From G963665085 sp963665085 (GTDB taxonomy: Bacteria; Bacteroidota; Bacteroidia; Bacteroidales; JAAAOM01): 64,000 bases of DNA. Numbering within the stretch: the first letter of the stretch is position 1; each line of letters starts with the position of its first letter. Location: NCBI GenBank assembly GCA_963665085.2, contig CAXXXS010000002.1:62001-126000 (forward strand). Direction: 5' to 3'. Positions 18,181-27,305 of this stretch are shown in pieces. A program made the position numbers and the translations under genes. The notes under the pieces were generated by a model that was given only the letters and a program-made list of their open reading frames with translations, ran no database searches and was not told the origin of the DNA.

Positions 18181-19038
18181 TCATTTTAGATACTTCTCAT
18201 AAAACACCCTTCTAAAGGTTTGAGGCCTTTTTTTTGTGTGTTTAAAAAAATAATTAGAAAAATGACTGCTATCAGAAAAACCAAACTCAACAGCAATGGC
18301 TTTTAATGAAGCTTTTGAGTGCGTTAAACGGTTTTTAAGCAATTCAATGCGATAACTATCAATATATTCTTTGTAACCCGTCTGATATGCTTGTTTAAAC
18401 CAAGCACTAAAATATTGTGTCGAAATATTAAAGTGATTGGCTATTTTAGTTATTTTAAGTTGTCTTGGATTATATATATGTTCATGTATGTAGTAAATGG
18501 GTAAGTGATTAGCTATGTTATCAGGTATTTGTGACCTTCTCAATATTTTTAAATGTTCATACACTGTGCTCAAAATAACTAATAACTGAAAATAGGTAGA
18601 AATAGAATTGGTGCTCATGCTGGAATCATGACTTTGGAGAATGTCTTCAATATTACTCTTAATTCGCTTCTTCTCTATAGTATTCCAATTCAGGCATTGT
18701 TCTTTTAAATAGTTATCAGAAAAGAGAGAGATGGGATCAAATATTTGCTGTTGCCAGGGAGAAACCAAGTGTTGTACCTGCTTTATGTATTCGCTAGTGA
18801 ATTTAATGAATACAAAAGTTGTGAATTCGTGTACTTCAAAATAGTGATTATCATCTGGTGAAACAAAACAAAGATCTCCCTCCTGATAAGGTAATTGGAT
18901 TGTATTGATGTGAGAAACACCTTTTCCTTTACAAATATATATTAACTCAAAATAGTTTTGATGGTGTCGTGGATAATGAAATTCATCAGCACTTAATTCT
19001 TCTATTACTAGTGGAATATATTGTTTAAGGTGTTTCAT
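18181..19038 (-). CDS. AraC-family transcriptional regulator
   Basis: A 285-residue regulator. The first 150 residues form an AraC cupin sensor domain (FELIYICKGKGVSHIN, then YQEGDLCFVSPDDNHYF). The last 100 carry the two helix-turn-helices: ITKIANHFNISTQYFSAWFK and IAVEFGFSDSSHFSNYFFK, followed by the typical end RPQTFRR. Such proteins sense sugars or related ligands and activate nearby genes. It is convergent with lrgAB and lies downstream of the tRNA-Leu gene and its terminator, so it has its own promoter in 19039-19095. Confidence 0.92.
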   Translation of the reverse strand: MKHLKQYIPLVIEELSADEFHYPRHHQNYFELIYICKGKGVSHINTIQLPYQEGDLCFVSPDDNHYFEVHEFTTFVFIKFTSEYIKQVQHLVSPWQQQIFDPISLFSDNYLKEQCLNWNTIEKKRIKSNIEDILQSHDSSMSTNSISTYFQLLVILSTVYEHLKILRRSQIPDNIANHLPIYYIHEHIYNPRQLKITKIANHFNISTQYFSAWFKQAYQTGYKEYIDSYRIELLKNRLTHSKASLKAIAVEFGFSDSSHFSNYFFKHTKKRPQTFRRVFYEKYLK

Positions 19039-19095
19039 TATTCAAAAATATCGAAAACCATCATCTTTTGTAAATATTGTTATTGATAAAACAAA

Positions 19096-19130
19096 AAACT
19101 CCCGGTTGAATAAATCAACCGGGAGTTTTT
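19096..19130 (-). terminator. Rho-independent terminator of tRNA-Leu (bidirectional)
   Basis: A perfect stem AACTCCCGGTTGA / TCAACCGGGAGTT with a 5-base loop and T-runs on both sides. It lies directly after the tRNA-Leu gene in its transcription direction and shields the AraC gene. Confidence 0.85.
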
Positions 19131-19133
19131 TTG

Positions 19134-19219
19134 TGCCCAGGACAGGACTTGAACCTGCACGACCAAAAACGGTCACTAGGCCCTCAACCTAGCACGTCTA
19201 CCAATTCCGCCACCTGGGC
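19134..19219 (-). tRNA. tRNA-Leu (anticodon GAG)
   Basis: On the minus strand the 86-base gene begins GCCCAGGTGGCGGAATTGG and ends with CCTGGGC plus discriminator A. The acceptor 7-bp stem is perfect. The anticodon arm is CTAGG-TTGAGGG-CCTAG, giving anticodon GAG; a long class-II variable arm (GTGACCGTTTTTGGTCGT) and the T-arm GGTTCAAGTCC follow. The CCA end is not encoded. Confidence 0.95.
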
Positions 19220-19496
19220 AACATTTTAATGAACAAGGATAATTATTAATTTATCATCTTCAATTCTGCAAATATAATATTTATCCTTCAACCATCAATA
19301 GGGAACATCACGTTAGAACACAGAACAAAGTATGAAGAACAAAAAATTGCATTTCTTTTTCTTTGTATTAGCTTTATAATATTACACTTGCAGTAAGAAA
19401 GTATTTCCCTGTGATACATTATATTTTATTTAATGAGTATCCAAAATTATACCTCATCCTAAAAAATTACATAAGGTATAAGAAAGAAAAGTTTTG

Positions 19497-19875
19497 TCAA
19501 CACAACACACTACGCTGGGCTAATGAACCAAAACATACTGCCTTTGCTTGTTTTGCTATTTCCCTATATTCAGGTTCCATTTTAATAAAATCCCAGGCGA
19601 CTGGCTGACTGATTTCGTATTCCGGCATACCATTACCTGAAAGTATAACCTGGACTGTGCCTGTTGAATGTTCTACTCGCTGTAACTCATAAATCAAATT
19701 AACCTCATTCAATTTGTCTATTAATTCATCACCCAATGAATCTTTTCCTATAGCACTAATAGCCAGACTATCCAATCCTAATTGCGAAACATGAAATGCA
19801 AAATTGCAGGGAGCTCCGCCCATTTGTTTATGATCTGGAAATAAATTAGAGACAGCTTTTTGTTTATTTATTTGC
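19497..19875 (-). pseudogene. PfkB-family sugar kinase (fructokinase-like) remnant
   Basis: The minus-strand frame reads LFPDHKQMGGAPCNFAFH, then VSQLGLDSLAISAIGKDSLG and KQAKAVCFGSLAQRS: the N-terminal third of a fructokinase-type PfkB protein. The expected start (a GExLxD-type strand before LFP) has no initiation codon and is degenerate in 19830-19875. The frame ends at a stop after about 108 residues, before the substrate and ATP sites (the GAGD motif is missing). Full kinases are about 300 residues. This is a gene truncated at both ends. Confidence 0.8.
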
Positions 19876-19884
19876 TCCTAACCC

Positions 19885-20592
19885 TTATTTTATTTGTGCT
19901 TCTTTCTCTGAAAATTTTCGTGGTGTTGTTCTTACTGCTTTTTTCAATTGAACCTTCGCATCTGCCTGAGTTTCGAAACTCATTGGATCAACATAATCAA
20001 CCCAGGCTGTAAAATAATTTATTCCATTTCGTAAGAGTGGAGTTGTTCTTATAAAATTTACATCTTCTTCTCTTAACGTATAATTATTATGTTCTGCCTC
20101 AAAAACATCAATAAAATACTCACCTGTATACGTTAACCCTTCAAAAGTTACTTTCCCATATCGGTTTGTATATCCAGTTGCTACAGGATTAATCATGTTA
20201 TCCCAATCATATAAAGAAGTATATAAAGTTACTTCAGCATCATAGACCGGATATTCATCATAGTATTCAAGAACAGTAACAACAAGAGCTGTATTTTGTA
20301 CATAGATAGTCATAAATGCCTGGTCAACTAAAACTCCATTATCAAACACGGAAAGAGTTACACGGTATGTGCCTTCAACATCATAATAATGAACTGGATT
20401 AACAGCATTTGAGATATATCCATCTCCAAAATCCCATTCGTAATAATCTACATTATAGGAGTAATTTGTGAAATAAACATCTTCTCCCACTTCAACAGTT
20501 GTGTTTGATGCAGAAAAATCAGCCTCAGAATCACGGTAGCAACTAGTAAAAACTAATGCTAGAATAGATATTATTGGTAAAAACTTTTTCAT
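19885..20592 (-). CDS. PKD-domain lipoprotein
   Basis: A 235-residue surface lipoprotein with lipobox LVFTSC (Cys18). Residues 25-100 form a PKD domain with the hallmark YYEWDFGDG and GTYRVTLSVFDNG. A second beta-sandwich part follows (residues 103-190, ending near VNFIRTTPLL), which resembles a carboxypeptidase-regulatory-like fold with the turn YTNRYGKVTFEGL. PKD domains bind carbohydrate or protein at the cell surface. It stands alone on the minus strand, away from the sialic-acid operon; its role is unknown. Confidence 0.85.
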   Translation of the reverse strand: MKKFLPIISILALVFTSCYRDSEADFSASNTTVEVGEDVYFTNYSYNVDYYEWDFGDGYISNAVNPVHYYDVEGTYRVTLSVFDNGVLVDQAFMTIYVQNTALVVTVLEYYDEYPVYDAEVTLYTSLYDWDNMINPVATGYTNRYGKVTFEGLTYTGEYFIDVFEAEHNNYTLREEDVNFIRTTPLLRNGINYFTAWVDYVDPMSFETQADAKVQLKKAVRTTPRKFSEKEAQIK

Positions 20593-20838
20593 GGCTTTTT
20601 GTTTTATAGTTTATGACTTTATAAAACCAAATATTATGCCACGCAAGCAAAACAAACACAAAACACTAATTACCAACAAGATAACACAGCAAAAAAAATA
20701 TTAAAACTCAAAACTAGCTAAATATTATTTTTCGAAACTGCGGATTTTATTTTCAATATAACTCACAAGAAGCAATCATAACAATGGTAGATCGCAGAAA
20801 AAAATGATATACTTGTTGATATTTTCAGAATATTAAGA

Positions 20839-21087
20839 ATGCACAGAATAAATTTCAAAAGATATGTAACTAATAGAACAATAACCTACCTCCTATTTGG
20901 TATAGCTCTTGAAATAATTATATTAATCCCTGATAGAATTTTATTTAACAATGAATCTTTATGCATTCATAAAAAAATACTGGGAATTGAATGTCCACTT
21001 TGCGGTATGACCAGAGCTTCTCACGAATTATTCTATCTAAGATTTAATTCTGCTTTTTACTATAACCCTATTATATTTTTATACTGA
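20839..21087 (+). CDS. Short DUF2752-family membrane protein, possibly truncated
   Basis: An 82-residue protein with one clear hydrophobic helix and the DUF2752 signature CPLCGMTRASHEL, preceded by HKKILGIECP. In the family a second and third hydrophobic segment follow the NPIIF block; here the frame stops immediately after YYNPIIFLY at 21085-21087, so the protein has lost its C-terminal part or is a minimal form. The family function is unknown. It lies in the decay zone, so truncation is the simpler view. Confidence 0.65.
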   Translation: MHRINFKRYVTNRTITYLLFGIALEIIILIPDRILFNNESLCIHKKILGIECPLCGMTRASHELFYLRFNSAFYYNPIIFLY

Positions 21088-21100
21088 TTTGTGAAGATTT

Positions 21101-21217
21101 TCAGATTACAAAAATTATTTCAACTATTGTGTACGAAGGTTCTGCCTCAATCATCCAATCTTCATAACTTTTTAGACATTCTGGAGTAATATGTTAGTAT
21201 GGGTGAATTTCTTCCAT
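21101..21217 (-). pseudogene. Short degraded ORF, unrecognised
   Basis: A minus-strand ATG at 21217 opens MEEIHPY, is stopped by an in-frame TAA, and continues HITPECLKSYEDWIEAEPSY to a TGA at 21101. The continuous protein-like composition across one stop suggests a small decayed gene. I do not recognise the family. Confidence 0.3.
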
Positions 21218-21335
21218 TTTTATTTTTTTTAGATAATTTTTCGAGTGACTTAATTGTATGTTTATAAGTATCAGCTGTATTTGATCGGTAGTAAAGAATT
21301 ACTATTTAGTTACCATTCTAACAAATGTAGCATAT

Positions 21336-22586
21336 TCAAAACGCATCTTCTTTTTTATCGGCAACAGTAGGTTTAAGCATGGTTAACTGCAAAATAATTG
21401 CGACTGTCACTGGGATAGATAACATCGCCATATCATGTCCTAAATTGCCCGAATCTGTCGACTTCCCAAGAAAGTTCGTTATTAAAGCACCTCCAAAAAC
21501 ACCAATCATATTCATTAAGCCATAACCAGCAGCCCGGTAACGTGGAGATACAAACTGACAAAGAATAGGCATATTATTAGCATCAAACATACCGAATCCT
21601 ATGCCAAAAAATACTGCTCCTAAAATTACGGAGACAAAACCACTCCCTAAACCGAGCATAAATACGGCAGGAATAGTCAACCCCAAACCAATCGCACCTG
21701 TAAATATTCGGCCACGAAGATTTCGTAGTATCCATTTGTCAGCAAGAATACCGCCGAAAATTACACCTATGAATGAAGATGCGGCTATCGTTATAGTAGA
21801 CATTGGGCCAGATACTGACATATCGATATGCAAATTTTCTGCAAAAAGAGTTGGTATCCAATTTTTTACTGCCCACCCAGGAAAACTGGGGGCTGCAAAA
21901 TAATACAGGATCACCCAAAAGCTCAAAGTACCCAACAGCATTCCCAAGCTATTTTTTACAGAGGAAAAACCATTGATTGTTCTTTTCTCTGTAGATTTGA
22001 TAACAGGTTCTCTGCTTTCTTTTAAAAACAGAATTAAAACAATGCTATATAAAATCCCTGCAAGTCCAAAAGAATAAAATGTGTACTGCCACGACCAAAT
22101 GTTCGCAACTGTCGCCCCAAATCCACCTAGAGCTTGTCCCATGTAAAGACCTGTCATATGAATCCCAATAGCTAAAGAACGTGTATTTCCTTTATGATAT
22201 TCAGCTATTAACGATAATCCTGCAGGAATATAAAGCGCTTCACTGATTCCCATAAGAGCCCTCAAAACATATAACTGATTAAAACTATGAGCAAAACTCA
22301 TAGTAAAAGTAACACCAGACCAGACCGCCAAACTTCCAACAATCAGCCATTTCCTACTTATCCTGTCAGCTATTAACCCTGCAAAAGGGCTCATAATCCC
22401 ATAGATCCAAAGAAAAATTGCCATTAAACGACCAAAATTTTCTGCTGTTTCCAATTCTTTAATATCTCCCATCATGGCAACCTTCATGGTCGATAACATT
22501 TGACGATCCATATAATTCAACAATGCCACTCCCCACAGCAGAGCAACTACAATCCACGGGTATGACGACTTAATTTTTGATCTCAT
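21336..22586 (-). CDS. MFS transporter (ACS/NanT-like), sialic-acid locus
   Basis: A 416-residue inner-membrane protein with twelve predicted helices, an MFS loop motif GLIADRISRKWLI after helix 2, and LNYMDRQMLSTM in helix 1, typical of anion:cation symporters. It is the last gene of the minus-strand sialic-acid operon, 117 bases after the FAD oxidoreductase. In several Bacteroidota an MFS protein (NanT) carries N-acetylneuraminate across the inner membrane; the position here makes this the likely Neu5Ac importer, though hexuronate-type substrates cannot be excluded from sequence alone. Confidence 0.88.
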   Translation of the reverse strand: MRSKIKSSYPWIVVALLWGVALLNYMDRQMLSTMKVAMMGDIKELETAENFGRLMAIFLWIYGIMSPFAGLIADRISRKWLIVGSLAVWSGVTFTMSFAHSFNQLYVLRALMGISEALYIPAGLSLIAEYHKGNTRSLAIGIHMTGLYMGQALGGFGATVANIWSWQYTFYSFGLAGILYSIVLILFLKESREPVIKSTEKRTINGFSSVKNSLGMLLGTLSFWVILYYFAAPSFPGWAVKNWIPTLFAENLHIDMSVSGPMSTITIAASSFIGVIFGGILADKWILRNLRGRIFTGAIGLGLTIPAVFMLGLGSGFVSVILGAVFFGIGFGMFDANNMPILCQFVSPRYRAAGYGLMNMIGVFGGALITNFLGKSTDSGNLGHDMAMLSIPVTVAIILQLTMLKPTVADKKEDAF

Positions 22587-22703
22587 TCTATATTCTTTAG
22601 TTTAAATATTAATTTTAGTTCTTTAAATTAATTACTGTTTTTTTCCATTTCCTATTTCAATGATTTATAAAATCATTTTTTATCTTATACATGGGTTAGA
22701 CTA

Positions 22704-24161
22704 TTAGATCTTATCGACAATGGCTCCGCAATTTCTAAGCTTTTCACGAAGTTGCTCCATTCTAATAGCAGAATAAGAAATTCCCTCGCGACAAACTTCA
22801 ACACTGGCAGTTCCGGCAGCCTCTCCCATTGCCATACAAGGTGCCATTACTCTAAGAGGTCCAAGTACCTGACGCTCTACACTAACCATTCTTCCTGTAC
22901 AAATTAGATTTGAGATATTATCAGGAAGCATGATTCTGTATGGAATTGGCGTTTTATCTGGTGATTTGATTTTCTTATCATGCATATCTTGTTTGCTTGG
23001 AGACTTTGGATCGGGTAAATCCCAGCCGTAACTACTGTACCCAACAATATCGTCAAACGATCTTCCTTTTAATAGATCATCTACTGTAAGTTTGTAAACA
23101 CCTTTGATCCTTCTAGTTTCACGTACGCCTGCCTGCGATGCAATACATTTTATTCGGGCATTTTTGAACCCTGGAATATGTTTTTGCATAACATCCAAAA
23201 GCTCAAAACTTTCCTTTCGTCCCTGTATCATCAGTTCTGTCAATGACTTTGCATCGGTGCCATCAAAGCCAACTAATCGGGATGTGTTAATCATCATCAC
23301 CCCTTTCTCGTTTAGCTGAACACTTATAAATATATCATATGGAAATTTCCAAATACCTTTTTGCCTTAAGTCACTAATAATTTCTTTTAAACGTGGGCTG
23401 TTATTTACTGTAATAAAATGTTCCAGTTCATCCTGATCGACATTATATACATGAAATTGCAGGGTGGTAGGTGCCATCATTCCGTCTTCAAGTCTGCCTT
23501 TTTCGTAAGAACATTTGCACATAAAAGCAACATCCGCATCGCCGGTTGCATCAACAACTGCTTTGGTCGCTACACTACCGGCCCCACTCTTGTTATGAAA
23601 ATGAATATGGGTTATTTTGTTTTTCTTTACAGTTACATTAGTAAAATATGTAAAAAACAATACATCAATACCAGCCTCCTTCACTTTTTTGTCGTATAAG
23701 TAAGCCATTCCAAAAGGATCGAACGGAATGCCTGCAATTAACCCTTTTAACCATCCATGAACCTGAAACTTCTTTCCATTCAGCTGGGGAATCAATGCAA
23801 ATCCACTTTGTGCTGCATCTTCTGCCAGTTCTTTAAAAATGCCACCCACTACCCATTCACCATTTGATTTACGACCACCAAGCCAATGCGATACAAGTCC
23901 AGAAGTGCCGGTACCTCCAAGTTGTCCCAGATTTTCAATTAGTAATACTTTTAATCCTTGTCGGGCAGCTGCCAAAGAAGCCGCACAACCAGAAGGCCCT
24001 CCTCCACAAACGACTAAATCATACTCACCGTACAGCCCGGTTTTACTTTCATCTTCCGAAGTATTATTTAATGCATTAACACCACCGGGAATTAATCCTA
24101 TTCCAGTTAGTATCCCCGTATTTTTTAAAAATTCCCGCCGTTTTGTTAACGATTTATCCAT
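22704..24161 (-). CDS. Tat-exported FAD-dependent oxidoreductase of the sialic-acid locus
   Basis: A 485-residue flavoprotein. The N-terminus has a twin-arginine motif (KRREFLKNTG, R8-R9) and a hydrophobic stretch, so it is probably exported folded to the periplasm. The FAD Rossmann motif is GGGPSG at residues 53-58 (VVCGGGPSGCAAS), followed by LLIENLGQLGGTGTSG and, in the C-terminal half, DATGDADVAF and NLICTGRMVS, as in FAD_oxidored proteins. It lies between the sialidase and the MFS gene, 31 bases after the sialidase. No known step of sialic-acid breakdown needs a flavin oxidase, so its substrate is open. Confidence 0.87.
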   Translation of the reverse strand: MDKSLTKRREFLKNTGILTGIGLIPGGVNALNNTSEDESKTGLYGEYDLVVCGGGPSGCAASLAAARQGLKVLLIENLGQLGGTGTSGLVSHWLGGRKSNGEWVVGGIFKELAEDAAQSGFALIPQLNGKKFQVHGWLKGLIAGIPFDPFGMAYLYDKKVKEAGIDVLFFTYFTNVTVKKNKITHIHFHNKSGAGSVATKAVVDATGDADVAFMCKCSYEKGRLEDGMMAPTTLQFHVYNVDQDELEHFITVNNSPRLKEIISDLRQKGIWKFPYDIFISVQLNEKGVMMINTSRLVGFDGTDAKSLTELMIQGRKESFELLDVMQKHIPGFKNARIKCIASQAGVRETRRIKGVYKLTVDDLLKGRSFDDIVGYSSYGWDLPDPKSPSKQDMHDKKIKSPDKTPIPYRIMLPDNISNLICTGRMVSVERQVLGPLRVMAPCMAMGEAAGTASVEVCREGISYSAIRMEQLREKLRNCGAIVDKI

Positions 24162-24192
24162 CGACTAAATTTTTCTCTTCGAAAAAAAACAC

Positions 24193-25881
24193 TTATTTTT
24201 TCAATAATTCATCCAGAGAAATTTTCTGGAATGTCATATCTGCCTGACTCCCTTCGTATAATATACCAATAGTATGTTCATCGATTGATGTCAGACAGGA
24301 ATATCCCCTTCCCTTTCCGGCATCAAGTAATAACCAATATCTTTCAGGCCAGGTCAATCCGTCATCCAGACTCACTTTAATGGTCATTTGATCGCGATTG
24401 ATCTTAGAATTTGGATTGGAAAAAACAAGGATGCTTTTTGTTTTTCCGTCCTCGGTAAAAAAGTGGCGATGAATACTGGCCATACAGGTTGGTTCAATTA
24501 GCGCATTATGCGATGTTGTATGTGTTGTCCAAGTTTCTCCCAAATCATTTGTTACATGTATATTTCTTCCATTCTCTGCCGAAGTATTTCCTCTGTTCTT
24601 ATTATCACGGGCATTCAGTAGAATAGAACCGTTGTTTAATTCAACTACCATATTCTCAGTTGTTCCTACACTGGCCGGGTTGCTGGTTTTCCAGGTTATA
24701 CCCTCATCACCGCTCCATGTAATATTTGAAAATGCCTTCCCGCTTTTATCTCTGCCTTGAGTTGGGAAAACCAGTGTTCCGTCTTTCATCGTAATTCCAT
24801 GACCCGGCGCTGGGGCCCAAAGCCACCAGTCTTCATGCTTACACATGCGGGTAAGGTTTTCCGGTTCCGACCATGTTTGTCCATCATCTGTACTTTTGGT
24901 AATTAAAAACTGACCCGTTTCTTTTTCATCAAATCCGGGTTGCGATCCTTTGTTCCTCCACTGATGATTCCAGTCCGAAGAATTTTCTGTCAGGCCTTCG
25001 ATCCATTTACCGTTCTCATCTAAAACTCCATACATCCAAAGCCCAGCTACAAAAATGGTATTGGTATTTTCGTCCACCAGTATACAGGCATCACTGATAC
25101 CGTTGAACTTTTTTGGCAGATTACCCCATGTTCCCCGGTCAAGTACAATTCGCATGGGTTCCCAGGTATTTCCCCCATCAATACTCCGGCTAACACCAAT
25201 ATCGATATCGCCTTGCAGGTCGCGATTTTTTTCCCGGCGAACATCATAGACTGCAAGCAAAGTCCCTTTTTTAGTTGTTGTCAGTCCAGGAATTCGATAG
25301 GTATCAACATTATCTTCACCATGTTGACGTAACGCAATCCCCACGCGTAACCCTTTTGTATAAATTGAGCCTGTATTAACAATAATACCAGCATCAGTAT
25401 TTACCGATTCACAGAAAGCATTCACCTGATGTAATAAATTGATACCGCTTTTAAGCCTTACCATTAATTTAAAAGATGCAGTGGAATTGGAAATCAAAAG
25501 TTTATCGGTAAATTCTAAAACCGTGGTTCCTTTTTTAGTTTCACCAAATTGTTTTTCTATGGTTGAGTCCTGAGACTCTTCTGTATAAATCAATTTTACA
25601 CTCTGAATATCATCCGGATTACTTGTCCCTGAAAAATTAATTATTACTTTTTTAACTGTATAAGACGAAGGGGTTGATACCTGCAACCCGATTTTCAGCA
25701 CCAAACATTCTTCCCTGTTAATAAGAACGGGTATTTCATCTCGTGAATTGGAAATTGAACCAACAATCTTCTTTTTCGTTCCGGGGACTTTATTATTGTT
25801 ACTGCTCATTCCCTGCGCGTGAGAAGAGACGAATAAAGCAAATAACAAAAGTCTCGAAATTAATGTCAATTTAAGTCTCAC
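24193..25881 (-). CDS. nanH: Secreted exo-alpha-sialidase
   Basis: A 562-residue GH33-type sialidase with signal peptide (LLLFALFVSSHAQ). Residues about 40-170 match the sialidase-associated N-terminal domain (BNR_assoc_N-like); the catalytic propeller follows. It shows the YRIPGL motif with the arginine of the triad, and five Asp boxes: SIDGGNTW, STDDGQTW, SGDEGITW, TNDLGETW and SLDDGLTW. The enzyme removes terminal sialic acid from glycoconjugates in the periplasm or at the surface. It follows the sulfatase by 14 bases and precedes the FAD oxidoreductase, inside one operon. Confidence 0.95.
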   Translation of the reverse strand: MRLKLTLISRLLLFALFVSSHAQGMSSNNNKVPGTKKKIVGSISNSRDEIPVLINREECLVLKIGLQVSTPSSYTVKKVIINFSGTSNPDDIQSVKLIYTEESQDSTIEKQFGETKKGTTVLEFTDKLLISNSTASFKLMVRLKSGINLLHQVNAFCESVNTDAGIIVNTGSIYTKGLRVGIALRQHGEDNVDTYRIPGLTTTKKGTLLAVYDVRREKNRDLQGDIDIGVSRSIDGGNTWEPMRIVLDRGTWGNLPKKFNGISDACILVDENTNTIFVAGLWMYGVLDENGKWIEGLTENSSDWNHQWRNKGSQPGFDEKETGQFLITKSTDDGQTWSEPENLTRMCKHEDWWLWAPAPGHGITMKDGTLVFPTQGRDKSGKAFSNITWSGDEGITWKTSNPASVGTTENMVVELNNGSILLNARDNKNRGNTSAENGRNIHVTNDLGETWTTHTTSHNALIEPTCMASIHRHFFTEDGKTKSILVFSNPNSKINRDQMTIKVSLDDGLTWPERYWLLLDAGKGRGYSCLTSIDEHTIGILYEGSQADMTFQKISLDELLKK

Positions 25882-25895
25882 TGTATTGTATTTTA

Positions 25896-27296
25896 TTATT
25901 TAGAATTTTCTGTTTCTGCCTGATATGAAGGATTTGGAATAGGGAAACGTGCTTTCACCTGCTCTAAATTATTTATTAATTCATTTTTCAGTTTCAACGC
26001 AATTTCAGGCATTTCAGTAGATAAATCATTCTTCTCATCAAGATCATTTTTAAGATCGTAAAGCTCCATTCTTTGATCCTCATAAAAATAAATCAACTTA
26101 TAATCACCCTCACGGATTGCTGAACAAGGTTTGGTCCCTTCGTAATGCAAAGGCGGATGATAATAAGGAAAATGCCAGTAGATTTTATCTCTATCAATAT
26201 GTTCTGCTTCTTTACGTAACAATGGCAGAAAGCTTTTTCCATCTACATCTTGTGGTACTTCCTGTCCCATTAATTCACAAAGTGTTGGCATAATATCCCA
26301 TTGAATAACAGGCTCATTTATCTCATTCACGTCGGTAACTCCAGGCCAGCGCACAAAAAATGGTTCACGAATTCCGCCTTCATACAAGTTCCATTTATTT
26401 CCCCGAAGCGGATAATTATCGGTAAATCCAGGATTACCTCCGTTATCAGAAGTAAAAATCACCATTGTATTCTCCTCCAAACCAAAATCTTTCAGAGCCT
26501 TCAGCAGTTGACCACAATAATAATCCAGGGTTTCAACAAAAACAGCATACTTAATCTGTTCTTCTGTTGCTCCGGGCATTTGTTTTTTATATTTTTCAAT
26601 TAGCCACGAATTATTTGGATCGACAGGTGAATGTACATAGTAATTTGAGTAAAACAATAAGAATGGCTTTTCACTCTCGCCCTGATTCTTTAAAAATTCT
26701 ATTGTCTTTACCAGCAAAGAATCAACCGGGTATTGACCTTCCTCCAGATACACGAGGTTTTTATTTTTCGGATCGTATGGGTGTGAGCCATAATCATCAC
26801 TTCCAAACTCAAAACCTTGCTGAAACGGGCCATGTGTATCACTCCATTTCAAGTATTGACCATTGTGACGGGCAATATGCCATTTTCCAAACATAGCTGT
26901 TGTATAACCGGCTTTTTGAGCAACTTCAGCCAAAGTAATTTCCTCAAGGGGAAGTTCCATTGTTCGTTTTGGTGGCAACAATGGACGATCCAGTGTTTTT
27001 CCTTCTGTAGATACGAATTCGAAATTTAAACGAGCTGGACTTTTTCCAGTCATAATCGACGCTCGTGAAGCTGAACATATTGGTGCAGCAGCATACGCAT
27101 TGGTAAAACGCAATCCCTGAGAGGCCATTTTATCCAGGTTTGGTGTGCTGTTTTTTGTATTACCGTAACAGCCAATATCAGACCACCCTAAGTCATCGGC
27201 ATAAATAATCAGAACATTTGGCTTTTTCTTCTCTTGAATAGTTGAGCATCCTCCAAATAGGAAAATTACGATTGGTATTAAGTTTAGTTTCCTCAT
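25896..27296 (-). CDS. Type I sulfatase lipoprotein
   Basis: A 466-residue sulfatase with a lipoprotein signal (LFGGC, Cys17). Metal ligands appear in IYADDLGWSD (D34, D35), and the formylglycine site is C74 in ICSASRASIMTGKSP, to be matured by an anaerobic or aerobic FGE. Further family blocks: GKWHIA near 140, VIFTSDNGG and PLRGNKWNLYEGGIREP, all typical of S1 arylsulfatases. In a sialic-acid locus it most likely removes 6-O- or 3-O-sulfate from mucin-type N-acetylhexosamine or galactose, which is inference. It lies between the SGNH hydrolase (9 bases) and the sialidase (14 bases). Confidence 0.93.
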   Translation of the reverse strand: MRKLNLIPIVIFLFGGCSTIQEKKKPNVLIIYADDLGWSDIGCYGNTKNSTPNLDKMASQGLRFTNAYAAAPICSASRASIMTGKSPARLNFEFVSTEGKTLDRPLLPPKRTMELPLEEITLAEVAQKAGYTTAMFGKWHIARHNGQYLKWSDTHGPFQQGFEFGSDDYGSHPYDPKNKNLVYLEEGQYPVDSLLVKTIEFLKNQGESEKPFLLFYSNYYVHSPVDPNNSWLIEKYKKQMPGATEEQIKYAVFVETLDYYCGQLLKALKDFGLEENTMVIFTSDNGGNPGFTDNYPLRGNKWNLYEGGIREPFFVRWPGVTDVNEINEPVIQWDIMPTLCELMGQEVPQDVDGKSFLPLLRKEAEHIDRDKIYWHFPYYHPPLHYEGTKPCSAIREGDYKLIYFYEDQRMELYDLKNDLDEKNDLSTEMPEIALKLKNELINNLEQVKARFPIPNPSYQAETENSK

Positions 27297-27305
27297 TATT
27301 TTTAA

